Source: Anaerolineales bacterium UBA2200
GTDB lineage: Bacteria > Chloroflexota > Anaerolineae > UBA2200
DNA length: 12,009 nucleotides
Direction of reading: 5' to 3'
Assembly: GCA_002327925.1 (NCBI GenBank)
Contig: DCVA01000023.1
Location: 8,927-20,935, forward strand
This document shows, in pieces, positions 1-6,383 of this stretch. Numbering within the stretch: the stretch's first letter is position 1; every line of letters starts with the position of its first letter. The notes beneath the pieces were generated by a model. It was not told the DNA's origin. It worked only from the letters and a program-made list of their open reading frames with translations, and made no database searches. The position numbers and the translations under genes are program-made.

Positions 1-39
1 TTCGGCCGCGGCGCGACCGAGTGGGTGGTGATCGAGTAG
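1..39 (+). CDS. 3' end of an upstream protein-coding gene (partial)
   Basis: Frame 1 is open from the window edge and reads FGRGATEWVVIE followed by a TAG stop. Only 12 codons are visible, so the product cannot be identified. The call rests on this frame ending cleanly just before a clearly non-coding repeat region. The codons have G or C at most third positions (GGC CGC GGC GCG ACC GAG), like the real genes further on. It could still be chance, because 12 codons without a stop are not rare in GC-rich DNA. Confidence 0.4.
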   Translation, partial: FGRGATEWVVIE

Positions 40-77
40 GGAGGGTTTGCGTCGCCGCAGAGTACTGCGCGGCTTCC

Positions 78-188
78 GTCACTGCGAGTCCATACTCGGC
101 TTTCGTCACTGCGAGTCCGTACTCGGACGAAGCAGTCTCCCCCGTAAGGAGGAGATTGCCGCGCCCTGAGTACAGGGCTCGCAATGAC
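78..188. repeat. Dispersed-type inverted repeat with a duplicated 5' arm
   Basis: GTCACTGCGAG at 105-115 pairs, with one mismatch, with CTCGCAATGAC at 178-188. GTACTC (119-124) pairs with GAGTAC (168-173), and GCAGTCTCC (132-140) pairs with GGAGATTGC (151-159) with one mismatch. The loop lies around 141-150. The first 22 nt of the 5' arm also occur at 78-99, exactly 27 bp upstream and differing at one base, so the arm is tandemly duplicated. From memory, palindromes of the form 'GTCATTGCGAG ... GCAATCTCC ... CTCGCAATGAC' recur in many copies in various bacterial genomes, including Chloroflexota. That identification is recollection. The pairing is seen directly. Confidence 0.75.
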
Positions 189-236
189 AGGTGCACCGAC
201 CCCCTCCTCCGTTACCGGAGGAGGGGGCCTGTCATT
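183..236. repeat. Strong GC hairpin, possible terminator of the upstream gene
   Basis: CCCCCTCCTCCG (200-211) and CGGAGGAGGGGG (216-227) form a perfect 12-bp stem around the loop TTAC. An outer 9-bp stem is formed by AATGACAGG (183-191) and CCTGTCATT (228-236), leaving an 8-nt bulge (192-199) on the 5' side. There is no clear T-tract afterwards (only ATTTGCT), so intrinsic termination is possible but not well supported. The outer 5' arm overlaps the 3' arm of the preceding inverted repeat, so the two structures exclude each other. Confidence 0.7.
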
Positions 237-264
237 TGCTCCCTGACGCCTCCGGCCCTAGAAT
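236..264 (+). promoter_or_regulatory. Candidate sigma-70 promoter for the beta-propeller gene
   Basis: A -10-like TAGAAT lies at 259-264. A weak -35-like TTGCTC lies at 236-241, with a 17-nt spacer. The same TAGAAT hexamer is used in the much stronger promoter at 4282-4310, which supports the call. The -35 begins exactly where the upstream hairpin ends. The start site would be near 271, giving a 5' leader of about 37 nt. It is not tested and the -35 match is only three of six. Confidence 0.45.
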
Positions 265-307
265 AGCTCTGTTCGGTGGCCTTCTCTGTCTCGGTCGGAG
301 GTGCAAG

Positions 308-2347
308 ATGAACCAACCAGTAATGCGCCGCATCCTAGCCCTCGTTCTGCTCATCAGTGTCGTTCTCGGATCCCCTGTCTGTCCCGCTTCCCGCGCTCAG
401 TCCCCTCTCACTACGATCGACCTCGGGGTAGAGGGGCGCGGCATCGCCGCCGACTGGGGCACGGGCCGTATCTGGGTCGCGGTCGAGGGCCAGCTCCGCG
501 CTTACGACGCCCGGACCCTGGCACCTGCGGCCACCATCACCCTGCCGCAGAACTATTACGCCTGCGGCGAAGTGGCCATTAACCAGGTCACCCACCGCGC
601 CTATGTCGTTGGTTCACGAACCTACGTCGTTGACATCCAGGCCAATGCGGTCCTGGCGAACCTCGGCCAGGGCGGGAGCGAGGTGGTGGTCAATCCCACC
701 ACCAACCGGGTTTACATGGCCTACTACAGCAACCACACCTACGCCGTTCGCGTGCTGAACGGAGCTGACAACTCCTGGCAACCGGACATTCCCGTTGCCA
801 CCACCACGTCGTACACTGTTTACTGGGTACGCCTGGCTGTGAACCCGAATCTCAACCGAGTCTATGTGACCTATTCGGAGGATGACAGCCTGCGCGTGCT
901 GGACGGCAACACGCATCAGGAGCTGACCCGGATGACGTTCGAGGACATCGGCTATGTGGCCGTGGACCCCAACACCTGGCGCGTGTACGTGGAAACAGGC
1001 GATGATGGGGTCGCCGTTCTGGACGGGGTCAGCCACGCCCGGCTGGCGACCATAGCCCACTTGCACGGCCCGCTGCGGATCTCGCCCTGGACCAAGCGGC
1101 TCTACGGCGCAGAGTGGGGCAGCGTGACACGCCTTCGCTGCGCCAGCCTGGCCAGCAACACGGTGGTCGGACATTCCCTGCTTGAGGGATACAACGTGTC
1201 CTATGCGGTCGACCCGACGACCGGGCGTTTGTTTGTCACGACGCGCGACCCGGCCGAATGGCGCAAGACGCTGCGAGTCATTCAGGATGCCTCGATCACC
1301 ACGCCGGCCCCGGCCTCTGCCCTGCCCAAGGTCATCGCTTCCGCGGCGCTGCCGGCCGATGGCAGGTCGGTTGCCGTGAACGCGACCACAAACCGCGTGT
1401 ATGTCGGGGTCACGGGCGGCGTGGCCATCTACGACTCTGTGTCCCTGGCGCAGGTCGGCTACGTCAACCTGACAGACGGAACCTACGCACCCCCGTCTGA
1501 TGACATCTGCGTCGACGAAACTCGCAATCGCATCTACACGGTTTCCGACTATGGCCTGTATGCCATCGATGGCGCCACAAACGGCTTGCTGGGCAAGATC
1601 ACCGGCGGAGACAGGGTGGCGGTGAACTCGACCAACGGGCGTGTCTACGTGGCCGACGCCTCGCCCTTCCTCGGGCACCCGGACGTAGTGCGGGTTGTCG
1701 ATGGCCCATCGCTCTCCTCGGTGCGCACCATCAAGCTGGGAACGTCAATCTACTTTCAGTCGGTATCGGTGGCCGTGAACCCGACCACGGGCTATGCCTA
1801 TGCCACCTACTCCGCAGATGACAACCTGCACATCATCAGCCCGCTGACCGATGACCTGATGGGGGAGGTCGACTTTGACAGTGCCGGCTATATGGCCGTC
1901 AACCCGGCTGCTAACCGCGTCTACGTGCAGGTCACGAGCGGCGGCAAGCGCGGGGTGGTATTGCTAGACGGCAACTCGCACGCTCAATTGGGCTTCTTCA
2001 CCTACTTTCCCGGCCAGATCGCCACCAATCCCCTCACCAACCGTCTGTACGGGCGGGAGGGCACGGGATCCGAGCTGTTCTCCTTCGCCGATGGCACCAG
2101 CGGAGCGGTGCTGGCCCTCGCCCTGGTGGACGGCGATGTCCACGACTATGCCGTACATCCCGGCCTGGCACGGCTGTACGCCGTGGTGTCCGAGGAAACG
2201 TACGGCCCGGCGAGGGAGCTGGTGGTGATCCAGGACGAAGGCTCAAGCCTGCCCACACCGACACCAACACCGACCCGCACGCCCGTGCCCTTGCCCAGCT
2301 TTACACCGACCGACCGGCTCTACCTGCCCGCCCTGCTCAGGATGTAG
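308..2347 (+). CDS. Secreted tandem seven-blade beta-propeller protein (YVTN/YncE-like)
   Basis: An extracytoplasmic protein of 679 residues. The start ATG at 308 was chosen because GGAGG ends 6 nt upstream and the protein then opens with a signal peptide: basic MRR at 6-8, a hydrophobic stretch at about 9-22, and likely cleavage near SRA-Q at about 30. An upstream in-frame GTG at 191 would bury the signal. The body is built of repeats of the form 'xVAVNPTTNRVYVxxxxxxxxxVxDGxxxxxxxxI', typical of YVTN/YncE-like propeller blades. I count seven in residues about 32-330 and seven in about 340-645. The halves align: IQD recurs at 325 and 641, and TYS-x-DD follows the same order near 188 and 500. 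Residues 648-661 are a Thr/Pro linker (PTPTPTPT), followed by YLPALLRM at the C-terminus. The propeller is probably a binding or surface protein with unknown ligand. It precedes the glycosidase gene by 29 nt and may share its transcript. Confidence 0.85.
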   Translation: MNQPVMRRILALVLLISVVLGSPVCPASRAQSPLTTIDLGVEGRGIAADWGTGRIWVAVEGQLRAYDARTLAPAATITLPQNYYACGEVAINQVTHRAYVVGSRTYVVDIQANAVLANLGQGGSEVVVNPTTNRVYMAYYSNHTYAVRVLNGADNSWQPDIPVATTTSYTVYWVRLAVNPNLNRVYVTYSEDDSLRVLDGNTHQELTRMTFEDIGYVAVDPNTWRVYVETGDDGVAVLDGVSHARLATIAHLHGPLRISPWTKRLYGAEWGSVTRLRCASLASNTVVGHSLLEGYNVSYAVDPTTGRLFVTTRDPAEWRKTLRVIQDASITTPAPASALPKVIASAALPADGRSVAVNATTNRVYVGVTGGVAIYDSVSLAQVGYVNLTDGTYAPPSDDICVDETRNRIYTVSDYGLYAIDGATNGLLGKITGGDRVAVNSTNGRVYVADASPFLGHPDVVRVVDGPSLSSVRTIKLGTSIYFQSVSVAVNPTTGYAYATYSADDNLHIISPLTDDLMGEVDFDSAGYMAVNPAANRVYVQVTSGGKRGVVLLDGNSHAQLGFFTYFPGQIATNPLTNRLYGREGTGSELFSFADGTSGAVLALALVDGDVHDYAVHPGLARLYAVVSEETYGPARELVVIQDEGSSLPTPTPTPTRTPVPLPSFTPTDRLYLPALLRM

Positions 2348-2376
2348 TCCAAAGCCCAACGCAACGAGGAGACATC

Positions 2377-4269
2377 GTGATTCACATCGACGGCCAATGG
2401 TTCAGAGACGAATTCGGACGCACGCTGCTCTTGCGCGGGGTCAACCTGGGAGGGAGCAGCAAGGTCCCCTACTGCCCGGACGGGGCAACCTACATCCGCG
2501 AGGGGTTCTACAACCACCGCGACGTATCCTTCGTCGGGCGGCCCTTCCCGCTGGAAGAGGCGGGCGAGCACCTAACAAGGTTGCGCTCCTGGGGGCTGAC
2601 CCTGATCCGGCTTCTCGTACCCTGGGAGGCGGTGGAACACGCCGGGCCGGGCCAGTATGATGAGGGGTATCTGGACTACCTGCGCGAGGTGGTGCGCCTT
2701 GCGGGAGAGCACGGCCTGCGTGTGTTCATCGATCCGCATCAGGACGTGTGGAGCCGGATGTGCGGCGGCGACGGAGCGCCCGGATGGACGCTCGAAGCGG
2801 TTGGTTTCGACGTCACTCGCCTCTCCGAGACCGGGGCCGCCATCGTGCACGCGATTCACGGCGATCCCTTCCCGCAGATGGTGTGGCCCAGCAATTACAC
2901 CAAGCTGGCAGCCGCCACCATGTTCACCCTCTTCTTCGGCGGCAACCAGTTCGCCCCGCTGCTGGAGGTGGATGGCGAACCGGTGCAGGAGTACCTGCAG
3001 CGGCACTATTTCGGCTTTGTAACGCAGGTGGCGCGGCGCCTGAAGGGACTGCCGGCCCTGATCGGCTATGATACGTTCAACGAGCCGTCGAGCGGCTATA
3101 TCGGCTGGGAGGACCTCAACCAGGCGGGGACCCTGCTGCTGGGCGAATCACCCACGGCATTCCAGTCCATGCTGCTGGGAGCAGGATACCCGCAGGACAT
3201 ACCGGTATGGGAGCAGCGCCTGACCGGAAAAAAGTGCGTCGCGGTGCGGCGGGTGAATCCCAATGGGGTCAAGGCATGGCAGGAGGGCCGCGACTGTATC
3301 TGGCGGCGGCACGGCGTATGGGACGTGGGCGGCGATGGCAGCCCCCGGCTGCTGCAGCCGGACTACTTTGCCGCCGTGCAGGGCCGCAAGGCCGATTTCG
3401 CCAACGGCTACCTAAAGCCATTTCTGCTGCGCTGCGCCCGCGAGGTGCGAGCCGTGGATCCCGACGCCCTGATCTTCCTGGAAGGGGCGCCGGGGGGAGC
3501 TCATTTCACCTGGGAGCAGGCAGACGCGGCGAATGTGGTCAACGCGACGCACTGGTATGACGGGCTGACCCTGTACACCAAACAGTTCCGCTCCTTGGTG
3601 ACTCTGGATGTGCACACCATGAAGCTCGTTTTCGGATCAGGGCGGGTGCGCCGCTCCCTTGCCGACCAGCTGGGCCGCTTGCCCGAGGCCGCAGAGAGGG
3701 AGATGGGCGGCATTCCCACACTGGTGGGCGAGTTTGGCATTCCCTTCGACATGCACAACAAGGCCGCCTACCGCAGCGGGGATTTCTCAAAGCAGGTGCA
3801 GGCGCTGGACGCCTCGATATCCGCCCTCGACGCCAATCTGCTGAGCTGGACGATGTGGAACTATGCGGCAGACAACAACAACCTGCACGGCGACCTGTGG
3901 AATGATGAGGATCTGAGCGTCTTTAGCCGCGATCAGCAGGGCCCCGAGGCCAGAAGGGATCCACTGGCACACCTGGATGAAGGCGGCCGCGCTCTGGCTG
4001 CTCTGGTGCGTCCCTACGCCGCGGCCACGGCGGGCGAGCCCCTGTCGATGGCGTACGACGTGGCGCGCAAAGAGTTCACCTTCGAGTTCCGCCACGACCC
4101 TGCCGTGGCCGAGCCGACCGAGATCTTTTTGCCGCGCCGCGCCTATCCCGGAGGATACGTTGTGACCGTGTCGGACGGGACCTGCGAGAAGAACCTGATC
4201 GGCCAGAGCCTGCTGTGGCGGCATGATGCACAGAGGGAGACACACAGGATCCACGTGCGCCCGGCGTGA
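2377..4269 (+). CDS. GH5 endoglycoceramidase / steryl-glucosidase-like glycoside hydrolase
   Basis: A 630-aa retaining glycosidase, probably acting on a beta-glucosyl lipid such as a glucosylceramide or sterol glucoside. The start GTG has GAGGAG 5 nt upstream. The N-terminus reads LLLRGVNLGGSSKVP (residues 17-31), the usual beginning of the GH5 (beta/alpha)8 barrel. Conserved landmarks follow: DPHQDVWSR (119-127), GGDGAPGWTLE just after, the acid/base glutamate E236 in TFNEPSSG, and the nucleophile E452 in LVGEFGIP. An inserted segment at about 270-330, with CIWRRHGVWD, is shared, as I recall, with fungal EGCrP2-like proteins of subfamily GH5_12. Residues from about 555 form a small beta-rich C-terminal domain like the GH5 C-terminal domain. 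No signal peptide or membrane segment is visible, so it is probably cytoplasmic. Family assignment is firm; substrate is inference. Confidence 0.88.
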   Translation: MIHIDGQWFRDEFGRTLLLRGVNLGGSSKVPYCPDGATYIREGFYNHRDVSFVGRPFPLEEAGEHLTRLRSWGLTLIRLLVPWEAVEHAGPGQYDEGYLDYLREVVRLAGEHGLRVFIDPHQDVWSRMCGGDGAPGWTLEAVGFDVTRLSETGAAIVHAIHGDPFPQMVWPSNYTKLAAATMFTLFFGGNQFAPLLEVDGEPVQEYLQRHYFGFVTQVARRLKGLPALIGYDTFNEPSSGYIGWEDLNQAGTLLLGESPTAFQSMLLGAGYPQDIPVWEQRLTGKKCVAVRRVNPNGVKAWQEGRDCIWRRHGVWDVGGDGSPRLLQPDYFAAVQGRKADFANGYLKPFLLRCAREVRAVDPDALIFLEGAPGGAHFTWEQADAANVVNATHWYDGLTLYTKQFRSLVTLDVHTMKLVFGSGRVRRSLADQLGRLPEAAEREMGGIPTLVGEFGIPFDMHNKAAYRSGDFSKQVQALDASISALDANLLSWTMWNYAADNNNLHGDLWNDEDLSVFSRDQQGPEARRDPLAHLDEGGRALAALVRPYAAATAGEPLSMAYDVARKEFTFEFRHDPAVAEPTEIFLPRRAYPGGYVVTVSDGTCEKNLIGQSLLWRHDAQRETHRIHVRPA

Positions 4270-4281
4270 GGTCAAGGGTGC

Positions 4282-4310
4282 TTGACTTTCGCGAGCACAG
4301 CCGCTAGAAT
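4282..4310 (+). promoter_or_regulatory. Sigma-70 promoter of the thiamine-precursor transport operon
   Basis: TTGACT (4282-4287) and TAGAAT (4305-4310) are separated by exactly 17 nt, each matching the consensus at five of six positions. Transcription should start near 4317, about 15 nt before the TPP aptamer. It begins only 12 nt after the stop of the glycosidase gene, and no terminator separates them, so some read-through into the riboswitch is likely. Confidence 0.8.
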
Positions 4311-4329
4311 GGACGAACACAACCGCATA

Positions 4330-4426
4330 CTCCTGCTGGGGGAGCCACAGAGACTGGCTGAGAGGACGGCGTGCGCCGTTGACCCCAAAGACCTGACCTA
4401 GATAATGCTAGCGTAGGGAAGCGACC
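4330..4426 (+). promoter_or_regulatory. TPP riboswitch (THI element)
   Basis: The conserved core is present in order: GGGGGAGCC (4338-4346), GGCTGAGAGG (4356-4365), ACCCC (4382-4386), ACCTGACCTAGATAATGC (4391-4408) and TAGCGTAGGGAAGCG (4409-4423). GGGG pairs with CCCC (P2), AGCC with GGCT (P3), and CTA with TAG (P5). A facultative hairpin, ACGGCG-TG-CGCCGT, fills 4366-4379. The RNA binds thiamine pyrophosphate. With the terminator immediately downstream, it should switch off thiX-thiY-thiZ when TPP is plentiful. The P1 stem looks short (GCT/AGC at 4335-4337 and 4420-4422). Confidence 0.96.
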
Positions 4427-4437
4427 TTACTTTATCG

Positions 4438-4470
4438 AACCGCCAGCCATTTCCAGGCCGGCGGTTTTTC
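4438..4470 (+). terminator. Riboswitch-controlled intrinsic terminator
   Basis: AACCGCC (4438-4444) pairs with GGCGGTT (4460-4466), and the inner GCC (4446-4448) pairs with GGC (4456-4458), around the loop ATTTCCA. The stem runs directly into TTTTT (4465-4469). It lies between the aptamer and the first transporter gene, the usual layout of a TPP OFF switch by transcription termination. TGGCTG (4355-4360), inside the aptamer, is complementary to CAGCCA (4444-4449) of the terminator's ascending arm and loop, so it could contribute to an antiterminator. That last point is a proposal. Confidence 0.88.
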
Positions 4471-4507
4471 TGTCCACAGGAGTGCTGCGGGGAAGGAAAG
4501 GACAATA

Positions 4508-5338
4508 GTGAACTCAACGACCCAACAGAAGCGCTCGGCGGACCCGAGGCGGCTGTGGTCGGCCTATGCGCCGCCCGCGGCGCTGCTCGTGCTGTTCATC
4601 CTGGCCTGGCAATGCGCGACCTGGCTGTGGCAGATCGAAAGTTACTTGCTGCCTTCACCGGCCGACGTGCTGCGCGCCGGGGTGGAAGCGCGGGGTCTCT
4701 TGAGTAACCATGTGCAGCAGACCCTGCGCGAGACGCTGCTCGGGTTTGGCCTGGCCCTGCTGGTGGGCGTGGTGCTGGCTGTGACCATCGACCTTTCGGC
4801 TTTTCTGCGCAAGGCCCTGTACCCGCTCCTGGTGATCAGTCAGACCGTGCCCATTATGACCCTGGCGCCATTGCTGGTGATCTGGCTGGGCTACACCATC
4901 TGGCCCAAGATCATTGTCGTGGCTCTGATGTGCTTCTTCCCCATCGTCGTCACGACGGTAGACGGCTTGTCCTCCGCCGATCCGGAGATGCTGGCCCTGC
5001 TGCAATCCATGGGGGCCACGCGCAGGCAGGTCTTTCGTATCGTGCGCGTGCCGGGCGCAATTCCGGCGCTGTTTTCTGGCATTCGCATCGCCGTGACCTA
5101 CAGCGTGGTGGGGGCAATCATCGGGGAATGGGTGGGCGCCAGCCAGGGACTGGGCGTCTTCATGCTGCGCGCAGCCAACTCGTTCCGGACCGACTGGGTC
5201 TTTGTCGCCATTGCGCTCTGCTCTCTGCTGAGCATCCTCCTCTTCACGGTCGTGTCCGTGGCGGAGCGGCTTGCCCTGCCGTGGTACTACACGAGCACCC
5301 GCGCCGAGCGCTGGGAGGAGATCGAGGGAGAGGCATGA
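4508..5338 (+). CDS. thiX: ABC transporter permease, thiamine pyrimidine precursor (ThiX)
   Basis: A 276-aa inner-membrane subunit of an ABC importer, of the binding-protein-dependent permease family that includes SsuC/TauC and ThiX. The start GTG at 4508 follows a GGAAAGGA purine tract (4494-4501). Hydrophobic segments lie at about 22-42, 73-95, 103-125, 130-152, 190-210 and 232-255. The cytoplasmic EAA loop spans about 158-190 (DPEMLALLQSMGATRRQVFR, ending in a Gly-containing turn) and contacts the ATPase. The TPP riboswitch and terminator directly upstream, plus the NMT1-type binding protein downstream, point to hydroxymethylpyrimidine or formylaminopyrimidine uptake instead of sulfonates or taurine. 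The stop TGA overlaps an ATG (ATGA at 5335-5338) that is in frame with the next gene. The family is certain; the substrate is inferred from context. Confidence 0.9.
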   Translation: MNSTTQQKRSADPRRLWSAYAPPAALLVLFILAWQCATWLWQIESYLLPSPADVLRAGVEARGLLSNHVQQTLRETLLGFGLALLVGVVLAVTIDLSAFLRKALYPLLVISQTVPIMTLAPLLVIWLGYTIWPKIIVVALMCFFPIVVTTVDGLSSADPEMLALLQSMGATRRQVFRIVRVPGAIPALFSGIRIAVTYSVVGAIIGEWVGASQGLGVFMLRAANSFRTDWVFVAIALCSLLSILLFTVVSVAERLALPWYYTSTRAERWEEIEGEA

Positions 5339-5377
5339 GCGACCGCACGGCCCCTGGCACTCTGGCCAGGACCGCAG

Positions 5378-5385
5378 AAGGAGGT
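5378..5385 (+). promoter_or_regulatory. Ribosome binding site that fixes the thiY start
   Basis: AAGGAGGT is a full anti-Shine-Dalgarno match, 6 nt before GTG at 5392. It decides against the ATG at 5335, which overlaps the stop of the permease gene and would add 19 residues in front of the lipoprotein signal. Confidence 0.8.
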
Positions 5386-5391
5386 ATCTTC

Positions 5392-6372
5392 GTGAACCGC
5401 AAACATTTCGTGCTTGCGCTGGCCGCCATCCTGCTGGCCGCCTGTGCGCCGCCCGCGGCCACTCCGGCTCAGGCACCCCTCAGGATCACCCTGACCCTGG
5501 ACTGGGTACCCAACACCAACCATACCGGATTCTACGTCGCGCTGGAGAAGGGCTGGTACAGGGAAGAGGGGCTGGAGCTGGTCATCCAGGTGCCCTCCGA
5601 CCCTTCCGCCAGCCTGAAGCAGGTGGCCTACGGCAATACCGAGTTCGGCATCAGCTTCCAGGAAGAGGTCACCATCGCCCGCTCTATCGACATCCCCGTA
5701 GTCTCCATTGCCGCCATCATCCAGCACAACACCTCGGCCTTTGCCGCCCTGGCGGAGAAGGGCATCCGGCGGCCAAAGGATCTGGAAGGCAGGACTTATG
5801 CCTCGTGGGGCATGGCCATCGAACGGCCGATCCTGAGCCAGCTCATGGCCTGTGACGGCGCCGACGTCAGCAAGCTCGAGTTTGTTGACGTGGGGTTCGA
5901 CGTCTTTCCGGCCATCATCGGCAAAAGGGCGGACGTGGCCTGGATCTTTCTCGGCTGGGACGGAGTACAGGCCGGGCTGATGGGCGCGGAGCTTTCCGTG
6001 CTGCCCCTCTACGGAAGCTGCGTGCCGGACTATTACACTCCGGTGATCATCGCCGGCGAGAGCACCCTTGCCGAAAGGCCGGACCTGGTGCGCCGCTTTA
6101 TGACAGCCACGACGCGCGGCTACGAGTATGCCATCGCTCACCCTCGGGAAGCCGCAGAGATCCTCCTGCGCGCCTCGCCCGAGAGCGCGCCGGAGCTGGT
6201 GCAGGCCAGCCAGGCCTGGCTCAGCCCGCGCTATCAGGACGACGCCCCACGCTGGGGGGTCCAGAGCCAGACGACCTGGAGCACGTTTGCCGAGTTTATG
6301 TTGAGCAATGGGCTGATCGGGAAGGCAATCGAACCGGCCGCGGCCTTCAGCAACGATTACCTGCCGGACTGA
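5392..6372 (+). CDS. thiY: Thiamine-precursor-binding lipoprotein, NMT1/THI5-like (ThiY)
   Basis: A 326-aa extracytoplasmic binding protein that would deliver a pyrimidine precursor of thiamine (hydroxymethylpyrimidine or its formylamino form) to the permease. With the GTG start the N-terminus is a lipoprotein signal: NRK at 2-4, hydrophobic core at 6-17, lipobox LAAC with lipidated Cys18, then a Pro/Ala-rich tether. The mature part opens with RITLTLDWVPNTNHTGFYVA, the hallmark beginning of NMT1/THI5-like proteins, followed by GWYREEGL and a YGNTEFGIS strand-turn. The length is normal for the family. The HCCCFC cluster of the fungal THI5 synthases is absent, as expected for a binding protein. 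The gene lies 53 nt after thiX and 11 nt before thiZ, under the same riboswitch. The choice between pyrimidine ligands cannot be made from sequence alone. Confidence 0.92.
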   Translation: MNRKHFVLALAAILLAACAPPAATPAQAPLRITLTLDWVPNTNHTGFYVALEKGWYREEGLELVIQVPSDPSASLKQVAYGNTEFGISFQEEVTIARSIDIPVVSIAAIIQHNTSAFAALAEKGIRRPKDLEGRTYASWGMAIERPILSQLMACDGADVSKLEFVDVGFDVFPAIIGKRADVAWIFLGWDGVQAGLMGAELSVLPLYGSCVPDYYTPVIIAGESTLAERPDLVRRFMTATTRGYEYAIAHPREAAEILLRASPESAPELVQASQAWLSPRYQDDAPRWGVQSQTTWSTFAEFMLSNGLIGKAIEPAAAFSNDYLPD

Positions 6373-6383
6373 ATGGAGCCGAC

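Larger units (their letters stand above)
40..307. other. 268-bp intergenic region with repeats, hairpins and promoter
   Basis: No convincing gene lies here. The short open frames that cross it have no ribosome binding site and run through obvious inverted repeats. It holds, in order, a 27-bp near-perfect tandem duplication, a long imperfect inverted repeat, a strong GC-rich hairpin sharing an arm with that repeat, a candidate promoter, and the ribosome binding site GGAGG (297-301) of the next gene. The two structures and the promoter are listed separately. Confidence 0.8.

Noticed and set aside
40..236. CRISPR array from the repeated GTCACTGCGAG units
   Set aside because: Only two near-identical copies lie in direct orientation, with a 5-bp gap and no spacer-like sequence. 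They belong to an inverted-repeat element.
191..307. N-terminal extension of the beta-propeller gene from GTG 191
   Set aside because: It would translate the GC hairpin at 200-227 and place 39 residues before a good signal peptide. The ATG at 308 has GGAGG at proper spacing.
614..1678. 354-codon minus-strand frame opposite the beta-propeller gene
   Set aside because: It mirrors the repeated blades of the real gene, which has a signal peptide and good start site. The Val/Gly/His/Arg-rich product matches no family I know.
5335..5391. thiY start at the ATG overlapping the thiX stop
   Set aside because: The overlap is attractive for coupling, but it would put 19 non-hydrophobic residues before the lipoprotein signal, whereas GTG 5392 has a full AAGGAGGT.
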